DNA from: Saccharibacillus kuerlensis DSM 22868
GTDB taxonomy: Bacteria; Bacillota; Bacilli; Paenibacillales; Paenibacillaceae
NCBI RefSeq assembly: GCF_000378145.1
Contig: NZ_KB899281.1
Span: forward strand, 1-64,000
Reading direction: 5' to 3'
Length of the DNA stretch: 64,000 nt
Part shown: positions 17,667 to 26,934 of the stretch, in pieces
Layout: each line of letters opens with the position of its first letter
How positions within the stretch are numbered: the first letter of the stretch is position 1
Notes under the pieces: model-generated
Seen by the model: the letters and a program-made list of their open reading frames with translations, nothing else
Database searches by the model: none
Told to the model about the DNA's origin: nothing
Translations under genes and position numbers: made by a program

Positions 17667-17728
17667 GGGCAAAGACATTTAGAGATTTTAGTCGTTTACA
17701 GTTTAAAAGTTTAAAGGGGGAACGTGTC

Positions 17729-18898
17729 ATGAGTTTACGTTATTTGACCGCAGGGGAAACCCACGGTCCGCAGCTGACCGCGATCGTTGAGGGGATGCCG
17801 AGCAATCTGCGGATCGATTTCGAGGCTTTGAATTTCCAGCTGCTGCGCAGACAAAAGGGATACGGCCGCGGCCGGCGCATGCAAATCGAGCAGGATCGCG
17901 CCGATATTGTTGGCGGCGTTCGTCACGGTCAGACAACAGGAGCGCCTATCGCACTCGTTGTCGCCAATAATGACTGGAAACACTGGACGAAGATTATGAA
18001 CATCGAGCCTATCGAAGGGACGGATGAAGAGAAGCGCCGTGTACACCGCCCGCGTCCCGGTCATGCGGACCTCAACGGAGGCTTGAAATACGATCTCAAA
18101 GATTTGCGCAACGTGTTGGAACGTTCCAGCGCTCGCGAAACGGCCGTTCGTGTCGCCGTCGGCGCACTGGCACGTCAACTGCTTGAAGCATTCGGTATTC
18201 GTATCGGCGGACAGGTGCTGCGAATCGGCGAGATTGCCGCTCCGGCCAATAATCTGCCGCTTGATGAGCTGATCAGCCGTACGGAAGCTTCTTCGGTGCG
18301 TGTGGTGGACGAAGAAACCGAGAAGAAGATGGAAGCTTACATCGATCAGATCAAAAAAGACGGCGATTCGGTCGGCGGTATCGTGGAATGTATTGTGGAA
18401 GGTCTGCCGGTAGGGCTGGGCAGTTATGTGCAGTATGATCGGAAGCTCGACGCACGAATTGCACAGGCAGTCATGTCGATCAACGCTTTCAAGGGCGTCG
18501 AGATCGGTATCGGATTTGAGGCGGGCATTCTGCGGGGGTCTCAGGTACATGATGAAATCCTGTACAGTGAAGAGACTGGCTACACACGCGCTTCGAACCG
18601 CCTCGGCGGTTTTGAAGGAGGCATCACGAATGGTATGCCGGTCGTTGTCCGCGGTGTGATGAAGCCGATTCCGACGCTGTACAAGCCGCTGCGCAGTGTA
18701 GATATTGATACAAAGGAAGCATTCAATGCCCAAGTCGAACGTTCTGATGCCTGTGCCGTGCCGGCAGCAAGCGTCGTGATGGAAAGTGTAGTTGCCTGGG
18801 AAGTAGCCAAAGCTTTCCTGGAGAAGTTTGGCGGAGACTCCATGGAGGAGATCAGAGCCAACTACGACAATTACAAGCGTCAACTGGAGAACTACTAA
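17729..18898 (+). CDS. aroC: Chorismate synthase
   Basis: AroC (called AroF in B. subtilis) converts EPSP to chorismate using reduced FMN. The 389-residue protein has [54 protein letters not shown] and [18 protein letters not shown], which cover the FMN and substrate sites. ATG 17729 sits after AAAGGGGGAACG. It is first in aroC-aroB-aroH, and chorismate feeds both the downstream trp genes and mqnA. Confidence 0.96.
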   Translation: MSLRYLTAGETHGPQLTAIVEGMPSNLRIDFEALNFQLLRRQKGYGRGRRMQIEQDRADIVGGVRHGQTTGAPIALVVANNDWKHWTKIMNIEPIEGTDEEKRRVHRPRPGHADLNGGLKYDLKDLRNVLERSSARETAVRVAVGALARQLLEAFGIRIGGQVLRIGEIAAPANNLPLDELISRTEASSVRVVDEETEKKMEAYIDQIKKDGDSVGGIVECIVEGLPVGLGSYVQYDRKLDARIAQAVMSINAFKGVEIGIGFEAGILRGSQVHDEILYSEETGYTRASNRLGGFEGGITNGMPVVVRGVMKPIPTLYKPLRSVDIDTKEAFNAQVERSDACAVPAASVVMESVVAWEVAKAFLEKFGGDSMEEIRANYDNYKRQLENY

Positions 18899-18899
18899 T

Positions 18900-20012
18900 A
18901 TGGCGGCGACCTTGAAGACGCTGACGGTAGAGCTGGGAGAGCGGTCGTATCCGATCGTGATCGGCGAAAATCTGCTGGCTAATGCGGCTGCATATCTTCG
19001 GAAAGCCAGCGTGCCGGATAAAAGCCCTCTGATGATTGTCAGCGACGAAAATACTGCGCCGCTGTATCTTCAGCAGCTGGAAACGTCGCTTAAGAACGAT
19101 GGTTACCGCACTGTCAGTGCAGTCGTACCGGCCGGTGAGCAATCCAAATCTTTGGACGTGTATAACGATTTGATTACTCAGGCGATCGAAGCCGGGTTAG
19201 ATCGTTCCTCGACGATCTTGGCACTTGGAGGCGGCGTAGTCGGAGATCTGGCAGGTTTTGTGGCCGGAACGTATATGCGCGGCATTCGTTTTGTTCAAGT
19301 GCCGACGACAATTCTTGCGCATGACAGCAGCGTGGGCGGCAAGGTAGCCGTCAATCATCCGCTTGCAAAAAATATGATCGGCGTGTTTCATCAGCCGGAG
19401 CTTGTCCTCTATGATGTGGATACGCTCAAAAGCCTTCCTCCCCGCGAAGTTCGCGCCGGATTGTCGGAGATGGTGAAGCATGGACTGATCTGGGATAAAG
19501 AATTCGCCTACTGGTGCCGGGACAATGCGGAGCATCTGCTGGCACTCGATGCGGCTGCGCTTGCTCACGGTTTGGAAAAAGGCTGCGGAATCAAGGCACA
19601 GATCGTTTCGCGCGACGAGCGGGAGAACGACCTGCGGGCGATTTTGAATCTGGGTCATACGCTCGGGCATGCGATTGAAGCGGTAGCGGGCTACGGACAG
19701 TTTCTGCATGGCGAAGCGATTTCTGTCGGTATGGCCGCAGCAGCTCTACTGGGTGAGGAACGGGGAGTGGCAGGCCTGTATGCGGAAACGGTATCCATGC
19801 TGAAAGCGTTGGAACTTCCGGTAACGCTGCCGGAGGATATCGACAGCGAAGCGCTGATGACAGCCATGCAGCGCGACAAGAAGTTCAGAGAAGGCAAAAT
19901 GGTCTTTATCGTTCCACTTGGTATCGGAAGCGTCGAGATTGCCAACGATGTGGATGCGGATACGGTTAGAACGATCATTGAACGTCTGAAAGGGAGGGAA
20001 GAACAATCGTAA
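18900..20012 (+). CDS. aroB: 3-Dehydroquinate synthase
   Basis: AroB cyclises DAHP to 3-dehydroquinate using NAD and a metal. The 370-residue protein shows the NAD-binding GGGVVGDLAGFVAGTYMRG, VPTTILAHDSSVGGKVAVN, the metal ligands in RAGLSEMVKHG, and LNLGHTLGHAIE with HGEAISVGM. ATG 18900 is separated from the aroC stop by 1 nt. The final codons share sequence with the aroH translation-initiation region. Confidence 0.96.
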   Translation: MAATLKTLTVELGERSYPIVIGENLLANAAAYLRKASVPDKSPLMIVSDENTAPLYLQQLETSLKNDGYRTVSAVVPAGEQSKSLDVYNDLITQAIEAGLDRSSTILALGGGVVGDLAGFVAGTYMRGIRFVQVPTTILAHDSSVGGKVAVNHPLAKNMIGVFHQPELVLYDVDTLKSLPPREVRAGLSEMVKHGLIWDKEFAYWCRDNAEHLLALDAAALAHGLEKGCGIKAQIVSRDERENDLRAILNLGHTLGHAIEAVAGYGQFLHGEAISVGMAAAALLGEERGVAGLYAETVSMLKALELPVTLPEDIDSEALMTAMQRDKKFREGKMVFIVPLGIGSVEIANDVDADTVRTIIERLKGREEQS

Positions 20013-20389
20013 TTTATAATCGCGGGATTCGCGGAGCGACAACGGTGGAACAAAACAGCAGCGAGGACATCTATGCGGCGACAGAAGAACTTGTCGCCGA
20101 AATGATCCAACGCAACGAAATCGATCCGGAAACGGTCAGCAATATTTGGATTACGGTTACGCATGATTTGGATGCCGCTTTCCCGGCGGTAGCCGTTCGG
20201 CGCCAGCCCGGCTGGGACTTCGTTCCTCTCATGTGTGCGATGGAGATTCCGGTAGAAGGAAGCCTGCCCCGGTGTATCCGATTGATGATCCAGGTAAATA
20301 CGGAAAAGGGCCAGCGCGAAATTCAGCATGTCTATCAGCGCGGAGCGACGGTTCTGCGTCCGGACTTGGCCAGACAGAAGCAGCTATAA
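20006..20389 (+). CDS. aroH: Chorismate mutase AroH, apparently with a non-canonical start
   Basis: AroH-type chorismate mutase turns chorismate into prephenate for Tyr/Phe. The frame includes YNRGIRGATTVEQNSSED, whose second Arg matches catalytic Arg7 of the B. subtilis enzyme, and ends RGATVLRPDLARQ. No ATG, GTG or TTG exists in frame before GTG 20045, and starting there would delete the catalytic Arg. Upstream the frame is open only from 19982. Ribosome site AGGGAGGG (19991-19998) is 7 nt before ATC 20006, and ATT 20012 is another choice. A single GTA-to-GTG difference at 20009 would restore an ordinary GTGA overlap with aroB. The gene identity is firm; the start is not. Confidence 0.8.
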   Translation: MVIYNRGIRGATTVEQNSSEDIYAATEELVAEMIQRNEIDPETVSNIWITVTHDLDAAFPAVAVRRQPGWDFVPLMCAMEIPVEGSLPRCIRLMIQVNTEKGQREIQHVYQRGATVLRPDLARQKQL

Positions 20390-20422
20390 TCGGCTTTTTG
20401 AAAAAGCGAATGGTGAGTGCGC

Positions 20423-20451
20423 TTGCCATCCATCCGCTAATCGGGTATAGT
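20423..20451 (+). promoter_or_regulatory. Sigma-A promoter of the trp operon
   Basis: TTGCCA at 20423-20428, a 17-bp spacer, TATAGT at 20446-20451. Transcription would begin near 20458 and run through the TRAP site. Confidence 0.68.
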
Positions 20452-20556
20452 AATGAACAAAGTTAAGGATTCGCGCAGCTGCGCCGGGAGCAGGAGTGTT
20501 CTCGGGCAGCGGCGAAGAATCGTGTGGCCCGAAGGGGCCGATGCGGTACAGACCGC

Positions 20557-20602
20557 AAGACAGAGCAGAGTCAGGCTGAGCAGAGTTAGCGTATAGGAAG
20601 AG
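20557..20602 (+). promoter_or_regulatory. TRAP-binding repeat array in the trp leader
   Basis: Triplets GAG/TAG recur at 20563, 20568, 20578, 20583, 20587, 20594 and 20600, with near-matches AAG at 20557 and CAG at 20572. Spacing is about 4-7 nt, close to the 2-nt spacers TRAP prefers. AGAGGT at 20599-20604 is complementary to ACCTCT at 20714-20719, the 5' arm of the downstream terminator, giving a ready antiterminator that TRAP would disrupt. Confidence 0.78.
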
Positions 20603-20710
20603 GTTCGGGGACAAAATTCCGCGGATTTTTTAATCTATACATCAACGAATGCGACCCTCCGGAATATCGGTCGGCTTCCCTATCAATTCGGGAATTGTCG
20701 GCTTGATCCG

Positions 20711-20742
20711 AAGACCTCTGCTGCAAAGCGGGGGTCTTTTTT
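20711..20742 (+). terminator. trp attenuator terminator
   Basis: AAGACCTCTGC, loop TGCAAA, GCGGGGGTCTT (11 bp with two G-U pairs) running into TTTTTT. Its 5' arm can pair instead with the last TRAP triplets, the mutually exclusive arrangement known from B. subtilis. Confidence 0.85.
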
Positions 20743-20874
20743 CATACCCGCAGGCTGATTTCCTTTTATCTGTATTTCGCGGTAAAACGAAATGGCAGCA
20801 CAGCAGCAGAATGAACACTTCCGGGGGCGGCCTCGAGGCGCTCGAACCTATTCGACCTCGAAGGAGAGAATCTT

Positions 20875-21951
20875 ATGCAGACATCACAGAACGGGTATAT
20901 AAAGGAACAGACACAGCCTATAATTGATATTAAGGAAGCGTTGACGCTGACCTCGGAAGGAATTTCATTGTCCCGCGAACAAGCGAAGGCTGCAATGGAG
21001 TGTATCATGTCGGGTGAGGCAACATCTGCACAGATTGGCGGATTTCTGCTGGCACTGCGAATGAAAGGAGAAACGGTAGCGGAAATTACCGGTTTTGCCG
21101 AAGCGATGCGCGGTTTTTCCAATACGGTCGGTACGATAAAGGAAGGGCTGCTCGATACATGCGGAACGGGCGGTTCGGGCATCCATAAGTTCAATATATC
21201 TACTGCATCCGCGCTGATTGCGGCTTCCGCTTCTGTGCGCGTTGCCAAGCACGGCAATCGTTCGGCAAGCGGACGCGCTGGCAGCGCCGATGTACTGGAA
21301 GCGCTGGGCGTCAACATTGGACTGAACGGCAGCCAGGCAGCGGAATGCTTGGATCGGATCGGCCTCTGCTTTCTGTTCGCGCAGACCTATCATCCGTCGA
21401 TGAAGCATGCGGCGGCTCCTCGCCGCGAGCTGGGCGTACGCACCGTGTTTAACCTGCTGGGACCGCTGACGAACCCGGCCGGTGCCGACCGGCAGCTGCT
21501 CGGTCTGTATGATGCAGACCGTACGGAACAGATCGCCTCGGTACTTGGCAATCTGGGCGCAAAGCGCGCGATGGTCGTTGCAGGACTCGACGGCCTGGAC
21601 GAGATCAGTGTATCGGGTCCGACACGAGTGTCGGAACTGAAGAATGGCGTTGTTCGCACGTATGACATTGTACCGGAAGAACTTGGTTTGTCTCGTTATC
21701 CGCTTGAAGATATTCTTGGCGGTGACGCTGCCGATAACGCACGGATCGTACGCGGAGTGCTGTCGGGAGAGCGCGGTGCCCGGCGTGACATCGTACTGGC
21801 AAATGCGGGTGCATGCATTTATACCGCCGGAGCAGCCGAAGATTTGGCAGCGGGTGTACGGATGGCGGCAGATATCGTAGATTCGGGTCTGGCCTTGAAC
21901 AAACTCGAACAACTTGTACGGATAACGGAGGAATGCGGATATGTATCTTGA
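20875..21951 (+). CDS. trpD: Anthranilate phosphoribosyltransferase
   Basis: TrpD joins anthranilate to PRPP. The 358-residue protein has the PRPP loop DTCGTGGSGIHKFNIST, AKHGNRSASGRAGSADVLEALG, MKHAAAPRRELGVRTVFNLLGPLTNP and GLDGLDEIS. The loop carries Ser where many homologs have Asp (GTGGD). The first 17 residues precede the usual family start. The ATG follows AAGGAG. It is the first gene after the TRAP attenuator because trpE is missing. Its end overlaps trpC by 11 nt. Confidence 0.95.
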   Translation: MQTSQNGYIKEQTQPIIDIKEALTLTSEGISLSREQAKAAMECIMSGEATSAQIGGFLLALRMKGETVAEITGFAEAMRGFSNTVGTIKEGLLDTCGTGGSGIHKFNISTASALIAASASVRVAKHGNRSASGRAGSADVLEALGVNIGLNGSQAAECLDRIGLCFLFAQTYHPSMKHAAAPRRELGVRTVFNLLGPLTNPAGADRQLLGLYDADRTEQIASVLGNLGAKRAMVVAGLDGLDEISVSGPTRVSELKNGVVRTYDIVPEELGLSRYPLEDILGGDAADNARIVRGVLSGERGARRDIVLANAGACIYTAGAAEDLAAGVRMAADIVDSGLALNKLEQLVRITEECGYVS

Positions 21952-22780
21952 TCGAATTGTAGAGACGAAACGAAGAGAAGTTCAGCAGTTGAAGGAAACG
22001 CTGAACATTGCGGAAGCGGAACGTCATATTGCGGCAATGCCGCCGACTAGAGGCTTTGAAGAAGCGCTGCGCCGACCGAAACGTTCAAATATGGCGCTGA
22101 TCGCCGAAGTCAAGAAAGCCTCTCCGTCCAAGGGATTGATAAGGGAAGACTTTCATCCCGTACAATTGGCAGAGGCTTACGAAGCGGCGGGGGCCGACTG
22201 TCTGTCGGTACTCACCGACCGCGATTATTTTCAAGGCAGTTCCGAATATTTGACCGCGATTCGTCAAGCTGTAAGTTTACCGCTGCTTCGTAAAGATTTT
22301 GTGATCGACGAAACACAAATTTACGAGGCGAGGCTGATCGGTGCCGATGCGGTGCTGCTTATTGCAGCTATTTTGCCCGAAAAGCGGCTGCGTGAGCTCA
22401 AAACATTTGCGGAAGCGCTTGGACTCGACACACTGATCGAAGTGCATAATGCGGAAGAATTAGAAACGGTACTGGCAGTGACTGATCGGGGCTTGATCGG
22501 AGTAAACAATCGGAACCTGCATACGTTTGAGACCAGTTTGAAAGTGACTGCCGAACTTGCCGCACTCGTACCGGAGCGGGCGCTGCTTATCAGCGAGAGT
22601 GCTATTCGTAACGCGGAAGATGTCGCTTATGTCAGTGCAAATGGCGCGCATGGAGTGCTGATCGGAGAAACATTCATGCGCAGACCCGTGATCGGCGAGG
22701 CGGTAACGGAAGTTATGGGTCCGCTGCCTGATGTTCTCCTTTCGGGATTCGGAAATTCGATTGAGAAAGGGCTGCGGTAA
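21941..22780 (+). CDS. trpC: Indole-3-glycerol phosphate synthase
   Basis: TrpC closes the indole ring from CdRP. The 279-residue TIM barrel has FEEALRRPKRSNMALIAEVKKASPSKG with the catalytic Lys, VLTDRDYFQGS, LLRKDFVIDETQIYEAR, IEVHNAEEL, IGVNNRNLHTFE and ISESAIRN. The conserved Glu and Asn residues of the barrel are all visible. It overlaps trpD, and the trpF ATG shares its last base, so the operon is tightly coupled. Confidence 0.96.
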   Translation: MYLDRIVETKRREVQQLKETLNIAEAERHIAAMPPTRGFEEALRRPKRSNMALIAEVKKASPSKGLIREDFHPVQLAEAYEAAGADCLSVLTDRDYFQGSSEYLTAIRQAVSLPLLRKDFVIDETQIYEARLIGADAVLLIAAILPEKRLRELKTFAEALGLDTLIEVHNAEELETVLAVTDRGLIGVNNRNLHTFETSLKVTAELAALVPERALLISESAIRNAEDVAYVSANGAHGVLIGETFMRRPVIGEAVTEVMGPLPDVLLSGFGNSIEKGLR

Positions 22781-23502
22781 TGGATCGCAGCCGGACAGAG
22801 TCGGAACGGACAGATAGCACGCCGAAGCGCCCGGAAATAAAGCTTTGCGGTATTCGTACAGCAGAAGCTATGCTTAAGGCGGAGGAACTGCAGGCGGATT
22901 ATATCGGTTTGGTATTCGCACCCAGCAGGAGACAGGTAGAGCCTAAGCAGGCCGCCGAACTGATTGGGGAACTGGATACCCGTCAGATGGCCAGACCTTA
23001 TGTTGTGGGCGTGTTCGTGAATCCGTCCATGGATGAGCTGGAATATGTACTGTCAATTGCTGCGCTGGATGTTGTGCAGCTGCACGGTCAGGAAAATCCA
23101 GATATGTGCCGTAAAGTGCGTGAACGTTTTGGCATCCAGGTATTCAAAGCAGTATCGATTGGCAGCGAAGACAGCGGCGAATCGCATGCGGATCGTGCCG
23201 AACGTCTGTGTTCCGCCTACGAAGGGGCAGTCGATGCCATGCTGATTGATACGTACGATCCACTGTACGGCGGAGGTTCCGGTAAAACGTTTAATTGGGA
23301 GATCGTTCCGCTGTATCGGGAAGCGGCGCATGCGCACGGATTGAAGTTGTTTGTAGCCGGTGGTCTGACGCCGGACAACGCAGGCGAATTGGTACGAAAT
23401 TACGGACCGGACGGAATCGACGTCTCAAGCGGCGTTGAGAGCGACGGACATAAAGATATGGAAAAAATGACTCTATTCGTAGAAAGGGCGGTTTTATCAT
23501 GA
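22780..23502 (+). CDS. trpF: Phosphoribosylanthranilate isomerase
   Basis: TrpF performs the Amadori rearrangement of phosphoribosylanthranilate. The 240-residue barrel has [13 protein letters not shown] (catalytic Cys), [48 protein letters not shown] (catalytic Asp) and [14 protein letters not shown]. It carries about 20 extra N-terminal residues before the core. ATG 22780 overlaps the trpC stop (TAATG). Confidence 0.95.
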   Translation: MDRSRTESERTDSTPKRPEIKLCGIRTAEAMLKAEELQADYIGLVFAPSRRQVEPKQAAELIGELDTRQMARPYVVGVFVNPSMDELEYVLSIAALDVVQLHGQENPDMCRKVRERFGIQVFKAVSIGSEDSGESHADRAERLCSAYEGAVDAMLIDTYDPLYGGGSGKTFNWEIVPLYREAAHAHGLKLFVAGGLTPDNAGELVRNYGPDGIDVSSGVESDGHKDMEKMTLFVERAVLS

Positions 23503-24707
23503 TTGGTCAGGTACCGGATGCAAAAGGACGCTACGGTGATTTCGGGGGACGTTTCGTTCCCGAAACGCTGATGAACGCATTGATTGAATTGGAACAATCT
23601 TACCTCAAATATTCGGCAGACGAAGAATTCAACGCCGAATTGAACAACCTGCTGCAGCAGTATTCCGGCCGCGAAACGCCGCTGTACTATGCGAAGCGTC
23701 TGACGGAACATTTTGGCGGCGCAAAAATTTACTTAAAGCGCGAAGACTTGAACCATACGGGTGCGCACAAGATCAACAACGCGCTGGGTCAAGGACTGCT
23801 CGCTGTTCGCATGGGCAAAAAGAAAGTGATCGCGGAAACGGGCGCTGGCCAGCATGGCGTAGCGACCGCTACAGTAGCAGCACTGCTCGGCCTGGAATGT
23901 AAGGTGTTTATGGGCGAGGAAGATATGCAGCGTCAGCAGTTAAACGTCTTCCGAATGAAGCTGCTTGGAGCGGAAGTGGTTCCTGTATTGTCGGGAACGA
24001 AAACGCTCAAGGATGCCGGCAATGAGGCGCTGCGCTACTGGGTCAGTCACGTACACGATACTTTTTATATCTTGGGATCGGCCGTAGGACCGCATCCGTA
24101 TCCGCTAATGGTGCGGAATTTCCAACGGGTAATTGGCGATGAGACGCGTCGCCAGATTTTGGAGACCGAAGGACGGCTTCCGGATACGATCGTAGCGGCA
24201 GTCGGCGGCGGCAGCAATGCCATCGGGATGTTCTATCCGTTCGTACATGATGAAGATGTCAAGTTTGTCGGCGTCGAAGCGGCAGGAAAAGGCATTGATA
24301 CGCCACTGCATGCGGCGACAATGACACTGGGTACAAAAGGGGTGTTCCAAGGCTCCATGAGTTACCTGCTGCAGGACGAATACGGTCAGGTACAGCCGGC
24401 ACACTCGATTTCCGCGGGATTGGATTATCCGGGAGTAGGTCCGGAGCACTCGTATCTCAAGGATATCAAACGTGCCCAGTACGTTCCGATTACCGACGAA
24501 GAAGCGCTGGATGCGCTTAAGCTGCTCTGCAGAACCGAAGGCATTATTCCGGCCTTGGAGTCGGCGCATGCCCTGGCTCAGGCCGGGAAGATCGCACCGG
24601 AGCTTGGCAGCGACAAACTGCTGATCGTTTGTCTGTCTGGACGGGGAGACAAAGATGTCGAGTCGATCATGGCTTACGAAAAAAAAGAAGGAGGAGACGG
24701 ACAATGA
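23499..24707 (+). CDS. trpB: Tryptophan synthase beta subunit
   Basis: TrpB condenses indole with serine using pyridoxal phosphate. The 402-residue protein has [32 protein letters not shown] (PLP Lys), [14 protein letters not shown], the phosphate loop [12 protein letters not shown] and [15 protein letters not shown]. The ATG overlaps the trpF stop, and the end overlaps trpA (ATGA), favouring balanced alpha/beta synthesis. Confidence 0.97.
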   Translation: MIGQVPDAKGRYGDFGGRFVPETLMNALIELEQSYLKYSADEEFNAELNNLLQQYSGRETPLYYAKRLTEHFGGAKIYLKREDLNHTGAHKINNALGQGLLAVRMGKKKVIAETGAGQHGVATATVAALLGLECKVFMGEEDMQRQQLNVFRMKLLGAEVVPVLSGTKTLKDAGNEALRYWVSHVHDTFYILGSAVGPHPYPLMVRNFQRVIGDETRRQILETEGRLPDTIVAAVGGGSNAIGMFYPFVHDEDVKFVGVEAAGKGIDTPLHAATMTLGTKGVFQGSMSYLLQDEYGQVQPAHSISAGLDYPGVGPEHSYLKDIKRAQYVPITDEEALDALKLLCRTEGIIPALESAHALAQAGKIAPELGSDKLLIVCLSGRGDKDVESIMAYEKKEGGDGQ

Positions 24708-25618
24708 AGCAGCCGAATTTGATGAACCGAGTCGCAATGAACCATAACGCCGCGGAAGGATTGTCGGCCGATGCAGTCCATACTTCTTCTGTCAGTGGAA
24801 ATTCCAATCTTCCCAATCTGATCGAAGAGACATTCCAACGGATCAGAAAAAGCGATGGTACAGCATTGATCCCCTTCCTGACCGTAGGCGATCCGGACAT
24901 TGAGACGACATTGGAGATTATTGAGCATTTGGAACAGGCAGGAGCAGATGTACTGGAACTGGGGGTGCCTTACTCCGATCCTCTGGCGGATGGTCCTGTC
25001 ATTCAGCGGGCCTCCTCACGTGCACTCCAGCAGCTGATTACCGTGCGGACCTGTCTCGACGTTGCAAGCAAGGCTAGGGCACGCGGCGTGAAAATGCCGT
25101 TTGTGCTGTTCACCTACTATAACCCGGTACTGCAGATGGGACTGGACGATTTTTTTGCGGAAGCTTCAAAAAACGAAATCAGCGGCCTCATCATACCGGA
25201 TTTGCCGCATGAAGAAGCCGAAGAAATGCGTGAACGGGCCGATCGTGTCAATATCGCATTGATTCCTCTTATTGCTCCAACATCGATCGAGCGAATTGGT
25301 CGCATTTTGGATCACGGACGCGGTTTTGTTTACTGCGTATCGTCGCTTGGTGTTACAGGCGAACGTGCTTCGTTTCATGAAGGCGTTGATGCCTTTATCC
25401 GCGACGTTCGTTCCCGTACCGATCTGCCGGTTGCTGTGGGCTTCGGCATCTCCAGTCGCGAGCAGGTAGAGCGCTTTTCCGAGCTGTGCGACGGCGTCGT
25501 CGTAGGCAGCGCCATCGTCCGGACTATCGAATCTCTGATTTCCGACCTGATGAATGCCGATCGTCGTGAAGATGCACTCTTGCAAATTCGCGAATTTGTG
25601 GCAGAATTAAAAGTATAA
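24704..25618 (+). CDS. trpA: Tryptophan synthase alpha subunit
   Basis: TrpA releases indole from indole-3-glycerol phosphate and channels it to TrpB. The 304-residue barrel carries the catalytic Glu in [21 protein letters not shown] and the catalytic Asp in [13 protein letters not shown], with the phosphate site near [13 protein letters not shown]. The first 37 or so residues (before [14 protein letters not shown]) are an unusual polar extension; most homologs begin near that point. GGAGGAGA precedes ATG 24704, which overlaps the trpB stop, so the extension looks translated. Confidence 0.95.
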   Translation: MKQPNLMNRVAMNHNAAEGLSADAVHTSSVSGNSNLPNLIEETFQRIRKSDGTALIPFLTVGDPDIETTLEIIEHLEQAGADVLELGVPYSDPLADGPVIQRASSRALQQLITVRTCLDVASKARARGVKMPFVLFTYYNPVLQMGLDDFFAEASKNEISGLIIPDLPHEEAEEMRERADRVNIALIPLIAPTSIERIGRILDHGRGFVYCVSSLGVTGERASFHEGVDAFIRDVRSRTDLPVAVGFGISSREQVERFSELCDGVVVGSAIVRTIESLISDLMNADRREDALLQIREFVAELKV

Positions 25619-25624
25619 GTGCTT

Positions 25625-25711
25625 ATCCCGGAACAAGAAACGAAGCTCAAAGTCGGCAGAGCTGCCGACTTTGACCTAGCTCTCTTTAACATAAAGGTCT
25701 TGTTTCGGGAT
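25625..25711. other. Nested hairpins between trpA and hisC
   Basis: An outer 14-bp stem (25625-25638 with 25698-25711, one G-U pair) encloses a perfect 12-bp stem (25648-25659 with 25662-25673; AAAGTCGGCAG/CTGCCGACTTT). No T-run follows. The structure may protect or process the mRNA between the trp genes and hisC-tyrA. The role is unknown. Confidence 0.6.
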
Positions 25712-25788
25712 CAGCCCTAACTTTTGAGCGTTTGCAGATTTGTACTTTCGCACTGCAACACGCCAAATCAGGAAAGTAGGGAAAACTC

Positions 25789-26886
25789 ATGCAGCCTAAA
25801 GCTCATATTGTCGGTCTTCCGGTTTATCAGCCGGGTAAGCCTATTGAAGAAGTTCAAAAAGAATACGGCCTTAGTGAAGTCGTGAAGTTGGCTTCCAACG
25901 AAAATCCGTACGGATTTTCTCCTCGTGTCAAAGCTGCAATCGAACAAGAGTTGACACAATTCAATCTGTATCCGGACGGCGGAGCAGTCGAGCTGACGGC
26001 TGCGGTTGCCGAGCATCTGTCCGTAAACCCCGATCAAATTATTTTCGGCTGTGGTTCGGATGAAGTGATCGCTCTGATCGCGCGTGCGTTTCTGTCGAAA
26101 GGTGACGAGAATATCATGGCCGATGCCACGTTCTCCGTATATAAGAGCAACGCGGATATCGAGCAGGCGACGAGCATTGAAGTGCCGCTGCAGGACGGCA
26201 AGCATGATCTTGAGGCTATGCTGGCTTCTGTAACGGAGCGTACGAAGATCGTTTGGATCTGCAATCCGAATAATCCGACCGGTACCATTGTAGGCAAAGA
26301 CGAATTAAGGAGTTTCTTGGATCGCGTTCCGTCTTCTGTGATGGTCGTGCTCGACGAGGCTTATTTCGAATATGTAACGGACAGCGAATATCCGGATGGT
26401 ACGAAGCTGTTAGCTGATTACGACAACGTGGTTGTGCTGCGTACTTTCTCCAAAGTCTATGGACTTGCGGCCCTTCGCATCGGTTATGGAGTGGGGAATG
26501 CGGCTGTCATTCGTTCGATCAATCAAGTGCGTGAACCTTTCAATACAAACCGTATTGCTCAAGCTGCTGCAAGAGCGGCGCTGGCGGATCAGGAGTTTGT
26601 TCAATCGTGCAGTGCGAAGAACGCTGAAGGAATTCAATTCCTTCAAGGTGAATTTGACCGGATGGGACTGTCCTATTTCCCCGCGAACGGCAACTTTATT
26701 ATGGTTGACACGAAGCAGGCGGCTGGAGAAGTGTTCCAGCGTATGCTGCGCAAAGGGGTTATTGCCCGGGCGGGTTTCAAGCGCTATCCGACGTATTTGC
26801 GTGTAACCGTCGGTTCTCCAAGAGAGAATGAGATTTTCATCCGGACTTTCGAAGAAGCGCTGAACGAACAGGGAGCGACCGTTTAA
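25789..26886 (+). CDS. hisC: Histidinol-phosphate aminotransferase
   Basis: HisC is a PLP aminotransferase for histidinol phosphate; in B. subtilis the homolog at this position also serves Tyr/Phe synthesis. The 365-residue protein has KLASNENPYGFSPRV, ICNPNNPTGTIV, DEAYFEY and the PLP-Lys motif RTFSKVYGLAALRIGYG, plus the C-terminal Arg in YLRVTVGSPREN. ATG 25789 follows GGAAAGTAGGGAAA. Its place between trpA and tyrA supports a dual aromatic role (inference). Confidence 0.94.
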   Translation: MQPKAHIVGLPVYQPGKPIEEVQKEYGLSEVVKLASNENPYGFSPRVKAAIEQELTQFNLYPDGGAVELTAAVAEHLSVNPDQIIFGCGSDEVIALIARAFLSKGDENIMADATFSVYKSNADIEQATSIEVPLQDGKHDLEAMLASVTERTKIVWICNPNNPTGTIVGKDELRSFLDRVPSSVMVVLDEAYFEYVTDSEYPDGTKLLADYDNVVVLRTFSKVYGLAALRIGYGVGNAAVIRSINQVREPFNTNRIAQAAARAALADQEFVQSCSAKNAEGIQFLQGEFDRMGLSYFPANGNFIMVDTKQAAGEVFQRMLRKGVIARAGFKRYPTYLRVTVGSPRENEIFIRTFEEALNEQGATV

Positions 26887-26934
26887 TCGGTATGCTTTTC
26901 GAATGAATACCCCAACAAAGCGAGGCTGACCTTT

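Larger units (their letters stand above)
20390..20874 (+). promoter_or_regulatory. trp leader region (promoter, TRAP site, attenuator); no trpE
   Basis: This 485-bp gap holds a sigma-A promoter, a TRAP-type repeat array and an intrinsic terminator, described separately. After the terminator only 132 bp remain before trpD, and no frame there resembles anthranilate synthase. In B. subtilis trpE occupies this place. Other small hairpins (CAATTC/GAATTG at 20684-20697) may take part in leader folding. Confidence 0.75.

Noticed and set aside
17735-18883. Minus-strand ORF of 382 codons opposite aroC
   Set aside because: Antisense shadow of a certain gene; composition rich in Arg/His/Cys without motifs.
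20649-20927. ORF in the trp leader as a trpE remnant
   Set aside because: It runs through the attenuator terminator and into trpD in another frame, and no part resembles TrpE.
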